This document shows, in pieces, positions 5,513-12,418 of a stretch of DNA of 22,978 nt; position 1 is the first letter of the stretch; each line of letters begins with the position of its first letter. The notes below the pieces were generated by a model, which was not told the origin of the DNA, did no database searches, and saw only the letters and a program-made list of their open reading frames with translations. The position numbers and the translations under genes were made by a program. Source of the stretch: a virus; IMG/VR virus record IMGVR_UViG_3300018013_000033, positions 1 to 22,978 of that record; one strand, given 5' to 3'.

Positions 5513-5580
5513 TCGCCTTCCTGATCTGCGTGCTGGCGCTGATTGCGCTGGTCGGATTCTCGTTCGTGACCCGTGACTAG
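5509..5580 (+). CDS. Single-span membrane microprotein, 23 aa
   Basis: Reads MIAFLICVLALIALVGFSFV then TRD. It is almost entirely one hydrophobic helix. It begins in an ATGA overlap with the methyltransferase and ends 8 bases inside the large terminase gene. Being this small it could be dismissed, but the coupling on both sides matches the three other microproteins in the window. Role unknown. Confidence 0.5.
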   Translation: MIAFLICVLALIALVGFSFVTRD

Positions 5581-7021
5581 CACCGCCACAGAGCGCAAGC
5601 GCGCCGCGATGCTGCTGCACGCCCGAGAGGTCATCGCCGCCCAGGCCGAGCGCGACCGGCCCGACGAGATCGCGTTCATCGACGCGCTGCGTATCGAGGA
5701 CAAGGTTTCCGGAGGACTGATCCCCTTCGCGCTGTGGCCATTCCAGATCGAGTTCGTGGCACGGCTGGCGTCGCTCGACCGAGTATTCGCGCTCAAGGCC
5801 CGCCAGCTCGGCATAACCTGGACGGTCCTGGCGCACATGCTCTACCAGGGAACATTCTGGGGCAACCGCCTGTTCCTGGTAGCCTCGCAGAGTGGCGCGG
5901 ACGCCGTCGACGCCCTGCACCGCCTGCGCATCCTGCACGGCTCGATCCCCGAGGAGTGGCGCCCCGCGAAGCTCGTCGACAACACCGAGCAGATCGCCTT
6001 CGCCAACGGATCGCGCTACGAGGCCGGCAAGGCGACCAAGAGGTACGGCCGCGGCAAGGCGGCGTACTCCTCGCTGGCCGACGAGTTCGCCTTCTGGGAG
6101 TGGCCCGAAGACATGCTCACATCGCTGGACTCGGCCTCGCAGCGGCTCTACGCCGTGACGACCGGCAACGGTCCGGGCGACCATGCGCACCGGATATGGA
6201 GCGACTCCGAGCAGGGCAAGGGTCGCTGGACGACGATCTTCTACCCGTGGTCGTCTCACCCGGGCCGCGACGCCGACTGGTACCGCCTCAACGTTACTGA
6301 GTCGCCCGAGCCGCGCCTGGCCAACCGCGAGCACGCGTCCTCGCCGCGCGACGCTTTCGCGGCGCCGGCCGGGGTGTACTTCGAGCGCTGGTCAGACCGC
6401 AACGAGACAGAGCAGGGCGCGACGCCGAGCTGGTCTACCTGCCGCGCGGTCGACTTCGGCCGTCGCCACCCAGCCTGTCTCTGGGTGCAGACATCGCCCG
6501 CCGGCCAGCCGATCGTCGTCGCTGAGTTCGCGCCGGCCGCGCGCGCCGCGAGCGCCGCCATGACGACCCAGGAGTTCGTCGAGCACATCCACAGCATTGA
6601 CTGCGGGCTGGGCGTGCTCACGGCGCCCGCGATCACCTACTGCGACCCGGCCGGCCGTGCAGCCGAAGCGCAGACCGGCGAGTCGCAGTTCGAGGTCTTC
6701 CAGCGCGCCGGCCTCAATCCCGTCGGCCAGCCCTCGGGCATCCGCGACGGCTGCGTGAAGTTGTTCGATCTGATCGCCGACCCCGACCTGCCGCTGCTGA
6801 TCAGCAAGAAGTGCCCCTGGACACTAGAGGCCATCACTACGGTGACGCCCGACCCGCACAAGCCCGACCTCTACGACCAGGCGGAGTCGAGCCAGTACCA
6901 GCACGTGCTCGACGCGCTGCGATATTGGGCAGTGAACATGCGTCCGGCGGCGCCCGAGGATTGGGAGCCGATGGAGGCGCAGCCGGGGCCTTCCCAGGGG
7001 ATGTGGGGCCGAGAATGGTAG
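5573..7021 (+). CDS. terL: Terminase large subunit
   Basis: 482 residues, GTG start. This is the ATP-driven motor that packages DNA into the prohead and cuts it. In the ATPase half, the atypical Walker A is KARQLGITW and Walker B is SSLADEFAFWEW (LADEF), with VTTGNG as the likely coupling motif. The nuclease half has the RNase H-like acidic set: VDFG, then ITYCDPAG, then DALRYW near the C-terminus. Length fits the family. The order small terminase, accessory genes, large terminase, portal is maintained, but a 519-base gap follows before the next gene. Confidence 0.95.
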   Translation: MTSTATERKRAAMLLHAREVIAAQAERDRPDEIAFIDALRIEDKVSGGLIPFALWPFQIEFVARLASLDRVFALKARQLGITWTVLAHMLYQGTFWGNRLFLVASQSGADAVDALHRLRILHGSIPEEWRPAKLVDNTEQIAFANGSRYEAGKATKRYGRGKAAYSSLADEFAFWEWPEDMLTSLDSASQRLYAVTTGNGPGDHAHRIWSDSEQGKGRWTTIFYPWSSHPGRDADWYRLNVTESPEPRLANREHASSPRDAFAAPAGVYFERWSDRNETEQGATPSWSTCRAVDFGRRHPACLWVQTSPAGQPIVVAEFAPAARAASAAMTTQEFVEHIHSIDCGLGVLTAPAITYCDPAGRAAEAQTGESQFEVFQRAGLNPVGQPSGIRDGCVKLFDLIADPDLPLLISKKCPWTLEAITTVTPDPHKPDLYDQAESSQYQHVLDALRYWAVNMRPAAPEDWEPMEAQPGPSQGMWGREW

Positions 7022-7028
7022 GGGTGCA

Positions 7029-7457
7029 GATCGGAAGTTCAATTCCCGATTAGTACCGCAGATGTCGGAGAGCGCACGGTCATAGCCTGACGAGGCAGTA
7101 ACCCGCCTACGTGCGGGGGAGACCGCTCCGACAAGTGGGAACACGGGGGCGATGCGGTTGCGATCGTGTCGTTGGCTGATTGCTCGTCCGAATGGGAGCC
7201 CGTGTATGCGTTGGCAGGTGGGGGCCGGCGCTCATTCCAGAGATCGCCCGATTCCACCGTGTGCGGGATAGCTGCGTTGTTTTGGTCTCAGCAAACTGTC
7301 GCAGTAGAATCGCACACTGCCGTGGGGGCACACGTAAGGCCCTGTGGCGCGTTTTCAGGGCTCCGGCGGGTGGTACTGGCCCAGACCCTGCAACACATCT
7401 GCGCCTTTAGTGGAAGAAGTGTAAGGCCCAGCGGCCGACGGGACCGCTGGGCCGTTT
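7029..7457 (+). ncRNA. Candidate structured RNA ending in a terminator hairpin
   Basis: Paired segments seen directly: a small bulged hairpin ATCGGAA/TTCCCGAT (7029-7050). A branched domain closed by GTCGGAG 7064-7070 with CTCCGAC 7126-7132, then CGGTC 7077-7081 with GACCG 7121-7125 stacked directly on it, enclosing hairpins GCCT/AGGC (7085-7096) and CCCGC/GCGGG (7102-7117). ACACGGG 7141-7147 with CCCGTGT 7199-7205. CCAC 7254-7257 with GTGG 7322-7325, then GTGTGCG 7259-7265 with CGCACAC 7311-7317, then GCTGCG 7271-7276 with CGCAGT 7300-7305. GGCCCTG 7338-7344 with CAGGGCT 7356-7362. A terminator hairpin closes the series. Strand and limits are inferred. I cannot match it to a known family. 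Confidence 0.5.
7425..7457 (+). terminator. Rho-independent terminator-like hairpin
   Basis: A perfect 10-bp stem, GGCCCAGCGG 7425-7434 with CCGCTGGGCC 7444-7453, a 9-base loop, then GTTT. The U tract is short, but such tracts are common in GC-rich genomes. It would end transcripts from the terminase operon or the candidate RNA. Confidence 0.75.
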
Positions 7458-7485
7458 GACGGTACAGCACGGGATCCCCGACTAG
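7456..7485 (+). promoter_or_regulatory. Weak candidate promoter for the head operon
   Basis: TTGACG (7456-7461) directly follows the terminator. About 18 bases downstream is GACTAG (7480-7485), a poor -10 match. Position between a terminator and the first gene of the head module is the main support. Confidence 0.25.
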
Positions 7486-7505
7486 CGCGAAGGAGACCTC
7501 GCACG

Positions 7506-7544
7506 TTGCATCTTACTACCAGCGCCTCCCCGGCGCAACCATGA
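7506..7544 (+). CDS. Possible 12-codon leader ORF
   Basis: AAGGAG at 7490-7495 is the only good ribosome binding site upstream of the head operon. It lies too far (45 bases) from the ATG at 7541 but 10 bases from a TTG at 7506. That TTG opens a frame reading MHLTTSASPAQP whose TGA overlaps the ATG at 7541 (ATGA). The next gene has no Shine-Dalgarno of its own, so coupling through this leader would explain its translation. Too short to judge by composition. Confidence 0.35.
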   Translation: MHLTTSASPAQP

Positions 7545-7765
7545 GCGACCTCGACCAGTACGGCGGCATGCTGCCAGACTTCTTCGACGCGTCGCTCGAG
7601 ACCGAGTTCCTGCCCGATGAGCCGGCGCGCGCCTACACCGCGCCGGACTTCGAGCTGGGCGATCGCTGCCTGACCATCCCCCTAGAAACCGTGTTGCCGT
7701 CTGAGACCCTCGTCGGCGACTTCAGCGTGGGCACGATCCTACCCGACGACCTGGAGGAGCCGTGA
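7541..7765 (+). CDS. Small acidic protein at start of head module
   Basis: 74 residues, strongly acidic (many Asp and Glu, very few basic residues), reading from MSDLDQYGGMLPDFFDASLE to DFSVGTILPDDLEEP. No family recognised. It lacks its own Shine-Dalgarno and may be coupled to the 12-codon leader. Its stop overlaps the GTG of the portal gene. Acidity and place suggest a head-assembly accessory or DNA-mimic-like protein, but this is only inference. Confidence 0.65.
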   Translation: MSDLDQYGGMLPDFFDASLETEFLPDEPARAYTAPDFELGDRCLTIPLETVLPSETLVGDFSVGTILPDDLEEP

Positions 7766-10212
7766 GCTTCCTTGACCGTCTAGCGCATCCCTTCGGCCTA
7801 GCCGAGGTACCCGCCACCGCCAACACGCAGGAGATGGGCGACACCGGCATGGGATACTGGGGGTACGTTTCGCCCGGCACCGCCCGCCGCATCCGCGACC
7901 TCGAGTATCTCCACGACCTCCAGGGCATGCGGGCCTACCCGATATATGACAGGATGCGGCTCTCCGACCCGAAGGTTGCCGGCCTGCGCTACGCCACCGA
8001 CCTCCCTCTCCTGAAAGCCGACGTGTCGATCGTCTCGGCCGACCCCAAGAACCCCAAGTGTAACGAGGTCCGCGACGCCGTCGAGGACGCCCTGTTCAAC
8101 AAAATGGCGTACTCCTGGCGCTCGACCCTCGCTGAAATCCTCAGGTATCGCGACTACGGCTTCGTCCCCTTCGAGATCATCTGGAACACCGACGACGGCA
8201 AGGTCGGCATCGATCGTCTCGCCTACCGCCCGCCGGGCACCATCTGGTGGGTGTGGGGCGCCAACGGACGCGTCGATCGCGTCGAGCAGAGCGTCTTCGG
8301 CCACTGGCTGACGATCCCCGGCGAGAAGCTGATGTGGTTCGTCAACCAGCGCGAGGGCGAGAACTGGCGCGGGCGCTCCGTCCTGCGGCCGATGCACAAG
8401 CCCTGGTACAACAAGGAACGCCTCGAAGTCCTGCTGCTCATCCTGCTCGAGCGCATGGGCGGCGTTCCGGTCTTCAAGGAAGGCGCCTCGGTCGCTTCCA
8501 GCAAGAAGTTGCAAGCCAAGATCGACGAGATCATGTCGAAGTGGCGCATGGGCGAGACGATGGGACTGCGCCTGCCTCCGGACGTCGAGTTCGAGCTTGT
8601 GCCTTCCCAGGCGAGGCCCGCCGACATCGTCCGGGCAATCGAATACTACGACACGCAGATGAGCAACGTGCTGCTCGCTCAGGTGCTCGACCTCGGCAAG
8701 ACCGCCACGGGATCGAGAGCCTTGGGGATGACGATGGGCGACATGCTAGAGGAGTCCTGCGAGTCGGAAGCCAACCAGATCGAGGACGTCTTCAACCAGA
8801 AGGACGGCCTCATCTACCAGTTCGTGAGCTACAACTACGGCGAGGACACCGACCTCATGCCGCGCTTGCAGTTCGGCCGCCTTGGCAAGGTCGACCCGCT
8901 GGTCTTCGGTCAGGGCATCAACAACCTGGCACAGGCCGGAATCACGTTCGACGACCCGATCACCATCGAGGAGATCAGGCACCTTCTGCAACTACCCGAG
9001 CTTGACCCCGACGCCGTTGATTCTCAGGACGCATACCTCGAGCAGATGAAGGCTAAGCAGGACGCGGCGCTGAACGCGACCAACAACCTGCCGAGCGTGC
9101 CCCCGCCGCTGCCGCAGCCGGGGCCGGGGCAGACGGTGGCGCAGCAGACAGCCGCCGCGGTTCAGGGCGTGTCGCCCGAGACGAAGGCCGACATCTCCAA
9201 GCCCGCCTCGCCGATCGCGGCGCCGATGCTGCCGGGCCAGCGACCGCCGGTGATCGCCAAGGCGGCAGAGCTAGCCGAGACCAAGACCTGTATCGCCTGC
9301 GGCGCCAAGAACGACGCGGACGCCACGGTCTGTGAGAAGTGCGGCGAGAAGCTGGGTCGCAAGCTGGCTGAGTTCCGCCAGGCGCCGACCGCCAAGCTCG
9401 CGCGCCTCGAGTCGTTCTGCGACCTAGACGAAATCAGCGCCACCATGGCGGGCCAGAAGGACGCCATCAAGGCGGCCACTGCAACCACCCGCGAAGCTCA
9501 GGCGACGGAGCTTGCAAAGCGAGCGCGCGCCGCGGCGGATAAAGGACGCGTGGCGTCCTTCGTCGCCTCCCGGCCGCCGATGGTCGACGCGCTCACCAAG
9601 CAGATCGCCCAGACCCTGACGGCGCACTACAACGCCGGTCGAAAGCAGGTAGCCGACGAACTTGACCGCCAGCGCAAGGGCGAGGCCGTGGCCCAGGAGA
9701 TTATCGAATCTCGTCAGGGCGGTGGCTCCGCGCAACTGGCCGACGTGCCTACGCCGACGTCGGCCGGCGCTGGCGGCATAGGCGATCGCATCGCCCAGGA
9801 AGCGGAGGTCGCCGCGCGCGCCATCTCTGCAGCCGCGCAGGCCGCCGCCGCCAGGACCGCGCTTCGTAGTGCCTCGGCTGCCGTCAATGATGAGCTGTTC
9901 GAGTCGGCCATCATGGTCGCCTCCGACTCCGCGGCGCTTCTGCAAGGCGCGACCGTGACCCGCCTGATGGGCGACGGCCGCACAGACCAAGCTGCGGCCG
10001 ACGCCGCCGAGATTGCCAGCGCAACCTACAGCGCCGTCATGGATCGCAACACCTGCGACACCTGCGAGGGCCAGGACGGCGACGAGACGACCGACCTCGA
10101 CGAGGCCGCCGACTGGACGCCAAACCCCGACTGCGAGGGCGGCGAGCAGTGTCGCTGCCTGGTCATCTACGAGATTGAGCAACCCGACATCGCCGAGACG
10201 CAAGGAGTTTGA
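7762..10212 (+). CDS. Portal protein (DUF935/Mu gp29-like) fused to zinc ribbon and Mu F-like minor head domain
   Basis: 816 residues, far longer than a simple portal (about 450-520). Residues about 30-430 match the DUF935 portal type: a YDRMRLSDPKVAGLRYATDL segment early on, then FGHWLTIPGEKLMWF, GRSVLRPMHKPWYNKE and LDLGKTATGSRALG. A Pro-rich linker follows. C510, C513, C524 and C527 form a zinc ribbon. The C-terminal part is Ala-rich helical and ends in the F-like signature DRNTCDTCEGQDGDE ... PDCEGGEQCRC (C765, C767 or C768 region, C791, C797, C799). The portal forms the DNA entry ring, and the F-like part normally acts as a separate minor head protein. GTG start in a GTGA overlap. Confidence 0.88.
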   Translation: MSFLDRLAHPFGLAEVPATANTQEMGDTGMGYWGYVSPGTARRIRDLEYLHDLQGMRAYPIYDRMRLSDPKVAGLRYATDLPLLKADVSIVSADPKNPKCNEVRDAVEDALFNKMAYSWRSTLAEILRYRDYGFVPFEIIWNTDDGKVGIDRLAYRPPGTIWWVWGANGRVDRVEQSVFGHWLTIPGEKLMWFVNQREGENWRGRSVLRPMHKPWYNKERLEVLLLILLERMGGVPVFKEGASVASSKKLQAKIDEIMSKWRMGETMGLRLPPDVEFELVPSQARPADIVRAIEYYDTQMSNVLLAQVLDLGKTATGSRALGMTMGDMLEESCESEANQIEDVFNQKDGLIYQFVSYNYGEDTDLMPRLQFGRLGKVDPLVFGQGINNLAQAGITFDDPITIEEIRHLLQLPELDPDAVDSQDAYLEQMKAKQDAALNATNNLPSVPPPLPQPGPGQTVAQQTAAAVQGVSPETKADISKPASPIAAPMLPGQRPPVIAKAAELAETKTCIACGAKNDADATVCEKCGEKLGRKLAEFRQAPTAKLARLESFCDLDEISATMAGQKDAIKAATATTREAQATELAKRARAAADKGRVASFVASRPPMVDALTKQIAQTLTAHYNAGRKQVADELDRQRKGEAVAQEIIESRQGGGSAQLADVPTPTSAGAGGIGDRIAQEAEVAARAISAAAQAAAARTALRSASAAVNDELFESAIMVASDSAALLQGATVTRLMGDGRTDQAAADAAEIASATYSAVMDRNTCDTCEGQDGDETTDLDEAADWTPNPDCEGGEQCRCLVIYEIEQPDIAETQGV

Positions 10213-10213
10213 G

Positions 10214-11791
10214 ATGCCACTCATGCAGTGCACGCTAGAAGGCAAGAAGGGGTGGAAGTACGGCGACTCTGGTCATTGCTATACCTACTCCGATGACGCC
10301 AGCGAGAAGGTAGCCAAGAAGCAGGCAATCAAGCAGGCCATCGCAATTGGTGGCGGCAAGGTACCGCCCGAGGGCTTGACTGAGACGAACATCCAGGACC
10401 TCTACCGCCTGCACCTCGGCGAGCACATCGCCGCTGGCGACACCACGCCGATGATGGTCTTCCCGATCGGCACCTTCCACTCGGCGAAGTATCCCGACCT
10501 GGAGTTCACCGAGGATCTGGCCAACGAGCTGATCGCCAACTTCGAGGCCGGAATCCTTGGCCGCGAGCCGGTCGTCGACTCAAGCGGGCGCCACGATGTC
10601 TCGGCGCCGGCCGCCGGCTGGGTGAAGCGCGTCTACCTCGCCTCCTACGAGGAGGGCGACGTCACCGGCATGGCACTGTGGGCCGACGTGAAGTGGACCG
10701 CGCTCGGTGCTCAGCTTCTCTCCGACGATGAGTACAAATACGGCAGTGTCGAGATCGGCATGGTCGTGATGAATCAGTCTGGCGCCGAGGTCCCCAACGT
10801 GCTGCGCAGCCTCACGCTGTGCAACACCCCGGTGCTCTCCATCATGCCCGCCGTCAAGGACGCCAAGGCGGCGCAGACGATGGCCGTGGTGGCCACCCTG
10901 TCCGAGTACTCCCTCGAGGGCAACCCCGAGGATGATGACGACGACCAGAAGCCCAGCGACGCCACCCCCTGGGACGGATTGCTGGCCATGGTCAACGCGC
11001 TGCCGGCGCACGCCAAGCTGGCGCTCAAGGGCCAGAAGGGCAACACCGCGATCCACGCCGGCATCGCCAAGCTCTGTAAGGACGTCCAGGACTTCTGCGA
11101 CGGCCTCAAGACATCAGAAAGCACCGACCCCGCTACTCGTGGCGCGGGTCGTTTGGAGCCCGATTCACCGGGAGTCAGGCCGGTGAAGGGCACGCACGAC
11201 GCAAGCCACGAAGACGATGGGCCGATTGCCCCGAAAGGAGCTGATCACATGAACACCGACACACTGAAGAAGCTCAACCTGACCGAGGACGCGACCGACG
11301 AGGTCATCCTGGCCGAGGTAGTCAAGCTGATCGACCGCGCAGAGGCGGCCGAGGCGAAGACCGCCGAAGCCGAGAAGGCCACCCGCAGGGTCGAGTCCGA
11401 GGCGAAGCTCGCCGAGGCCATCAAGGACACGCACGTCCTGCCGGCCGAGAAGGACGCCCTCATGGCTCTGGCAGAGGCCAGTCCCGAGGCGTTCGAGGCC
11501 ACGCTCGAGGCTCGCAAGACCGTCAAGCTGGTCGACGTGACCGAGCACGGCAACGCTGGACACGAGGGCAAGAAGGAAATGGCAGAGGGCGGCGTCACCG
11601 CCGATCCTCCGAAGGCCATGGCCGACGCCATCTCCACGTACATGTCCGTCAACCATCTCAAGGGTCTCAAGGGCCAGGACGAGGCTCGGGCCGCGCTGAA
11701 GATCAGCGATCCGCAGCTCTTCTCCGACTACGCCGCCTATCTCTCCGAGCAGCACATCGGCGGCATGAGTCCTACGGGCTCGGACGTCTGA
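10214..11791 (+). CDS. Head maturation protease (Mu gpI-like) with C-terminal scaffold
   Basis: 525 residues from an ATG 6 bases after AAGGAG (10202-10207). The N-terminus (GKKGWKYGDSGHCYT, then a KKQAIKQAIAI helix) is a small module seen at the head of several phage structural proteins. About residues 75-235 match the Mu I-type protease: VDSSGRHDVSAPAAGWVKRV, then MALWADVKWTALG, DEYKYGSVEIG and LTLCNTPVL. H127 and S178 are the candidate catalytic residues by family position. A helical insert follows, then from M346 an Ala/Glu/Lys-rich coiled-coil scaffold. It cleaves itself and scaffold during prohead maturation. Confidence 0.85.
   Translation: MPLMQCTLEGKKGWKYGDSGHCYTYSDDASEKVAKKQAIKQAIAIGGGKVPPEGLTETNIQDLYRLHLGEHIAAGDTTPMMVFPIGTFHSAKYPDLEFTEDLANELIANFEAGILGREPVVDSSGRHDVSAPAAGWVKRVYLASYEEGDVTGMALWADVKWTALGAQLLSDDEYKYGSVEIGMVVMNQSGAEVPNVLRSLTLCNTPVLSIMPAVKDAKAAQTMAVVATLSEYSLEGNPEDDDDDQKPSDATPWDGLLAMVNALPAHAKLALKGQKGNTAIHAGIAKLCKDVQDFCDGLKTSESTDPATRGAGRLEPDSPGVRPVKGTHDASHEDDGPIAPKGADHMNTDTLKKLNLTEDATDEVILAEVVKLIDRAEAAEAKTAEAEKATRRVESEAKLAEAIKDTHVLPAEKDALMALAEASPEAFEATLEARKTVKLVDVTEHGNAGHEGKKEMAEGGVTADPPKAMADAISTYMSVNHLKGLKGQDEARAALKISDPQLFSDYAAYLSEQHIGGMSPTGSDV
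11234..11240 (+). promoter_or_regulatory. Internal ribosome binding site for nested scaffold
   Basis: AAAGGAG lies eight bases before an in-frame ATG at 11249, inside the protease gene. It is among the strongest Shine-Dalgarno matches in the window, unlikely by chance at exactly the domain boundary. Confidence 0.75.
11249..11791 (+). CDS. Nested scaffold protein (in-frame internal start)
   Basis: 180 residues sharing frame and stop with the protease gene. From MNTDTLKKLNL onward it is almost wholly helical: a coiled coil over about residues 25-70 (RAEAAEAKTAEAEKATRRVE), a linker, and a C-terminal helical part ending SEQHIGGMSPTGSDV that probably binds the capsid protein. Nested protease/scaffold pairs are well known (lambda C/Nu3, Mu I/Z). 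Separate expression would supply many scaffold copies per protease. Removed before DNA packaging in known systems. Confidence 0.75.
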   Translation: MNTDTLKKLNLTEDATDEVILAEVVKLIDRAEAAEAKTAEAEKATRRVESEAKLAEAIKDTHVLPAEKDALMALAEASPEAFEATLEARKTVKLVDVTEHGNAGHEGKKEMAEGGVTADPPKAMADAISTYMSVNHLKGLKGQDEARAALKISDPQLFSDYAAYLSEQHIGGMSPTGSDV

Positions 11792-11813
11792 CGCTCGAAA
11801 GTAGGTGACCCAC

Positions 11814-12383
11814 ATGGCATCACAAGACCACGACCTGCTTGCGCCGCGGCGCTCATTCGTCGCTGACGCCAGCTTCGTCCAGCACACAGCCGTCAAGCTG
11901 GCTGCTGACGGTCACGTTGCCCTCTGCGGGGCATCTGACCGCATGATCGGCTTCGCCGCCCAGGACTGCGTCTCGGGCGACAACGTCGACGTGCTCCTCG
12001 TCGCCCCGGCCGTCCTGGCCATGGTCGACGGAGCCACGGAAATCAACATCGGCAGCCCGCTCAAGGTCAACGCGAGCGGACACCTCATCCTCGCCGGAGC
12101 GACGGACGCATACGTAGCCGTCGCACTGCGTCAAGTCCCCTCGGGAACCGCCCTCATCGAGGTCGTGTTGCTGAGCAGCGACGTTGGCGCGCAGGGCTCA
12201 GTAGGCCCAACCGGCGCGGTCGGCGCAACCGGAGCATCCGGTACCACCGGCGCAACCGGCGCTGTCGGTCCGTCTGGCGGTCCCACCGGGGCCCAGGGCG
12301 CAACCGGCAAGACCGGCGCATCCGGTCCAACCGGAGGCACTGGCCCAACCGGCCCGCAGGGCTCAACAGGCCCCACGGGTTGA
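11814..12383 (+). CDS. Capsid decoration-type protein (DUF2190-like) with collagen-like tail
   Basis: 189 residues. Residues 1-122 follow the DUF2190-type decoration pattern: [20 protein letters not shown], then [20 protein letters not shown], then a repeat of beta-strands ending TALIEVVLL. Residues 125-189 are Gly-X-Y triplets rich in Thr, Ala and Pro ([13 protein letters not shown] type) with one interruption near GGP. This would form a trimeric collagen-like fibre projecting from the shell. I start at ATG 11814; a GTG at 11805 in frame is possible. The paralogue at 12419 lacks the tail. Confidence 0.8.
   Translation: MASQDHDLLAPRRSFVADASFVQHTAVKLAADGHVALCGASDRMIGFAAQDCVSGDNVDVLLVAPAVLAMVDGATEINIGSPLKVNASGHLILAGATDAYVAVALRQVPSGTALIEVVLLSSDVGAQGSVGPTGAVGATGASGTTGATGAVGPSGGPTGAQGATGKTGASGPTGGTGPTGPQGSTGPTG
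12186..12380 (+). repeat. Collagen-like Gly-X-Y coding repeat in decoration protein
   Basis: About 21 nine-base units, each starting with a glycine codon, mostly GGNxCNACC-like (GGCGCAACC is the commonest). The repeat is degenerate at the DNA level and in frame throughout. Confidence 0.85.
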
Positions 12384-12396
12384 TCTGACACTTCAA

Positions 12397-12413
12397 CACC
12401 CCAGAAGGGGGTG
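12397..12413 (+). promoter_or_regulatory. Hairpin covering the ribosome binding site of the second decoration gene
   Basis: CACCCC 12397-12402 pairs perfectly with GGGGTG 12408-12413 across a 5-base loop. The 3' arm contains the GGGGGTGAG region that is the only Shine-Dalgarno-like sequence before the ATG at 12419. It may tune translation. Confidence 0.4.
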
Positions 12414-12418
12414 AGAGT

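Larger units (their letters stand above)
7022..7540. other. Gene-free stretch between terminase and head genes
   Basis: 519 bases without a convincing conventional gene. The frames that stay open here are short, lack ribosome binding sites and give unnatural, low-complexity proteins. Instead the stretch holds several perfect inverted repeats (7029-7362), a terminator-like hairpin (7425-7457), a candidate promoter and a short leader ORF with a strong Shine-Dalgarno (7490-7544). Confidence 0.8.

Noticed and set aside
4943-6334. 463-codon open frame on the minus strand
   Set aside because: It lies opposite the methyltransferase and terminase, which have clear motifs. Composition is typical of the complement of GC-rich coding sequence, with no recognisable domain.
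7031-7051. T-arm-like sequence (AAGTTCAATTCCCGAT) suggesting a tRNA
   Set aside because: With the GTTCAAT placed as a T loop the flanking five bases do not pair, and no acceptor stem, D arm or anticodon arm can be drawn around it. A simple bulged hairpin explains it better.
7087-7093. CTGACGA resembling the hammerhead ribozyme core
   Set aside because: No GAAA box follows a stem II at the right place, and no stem III/cleavage triplet can be arranged. The bases also fit the GCCT/AGGC hairpin.
7166-7459. Several frames of 60-100 codons on both strands in the terminase/head gap
   Set aside because: They lack binding sites, overlap each other and contain the inverted repeats and the terminator. 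Their products have no plausible domain.
12186-12380. Short tandem repeats that could suggest a CRISPR array
   Set aside because: The period is nine bases, in frame, and encodes Gly-X-Y triplets. There are no identical repeats with unique spacers. The same applies to 22336-22614.
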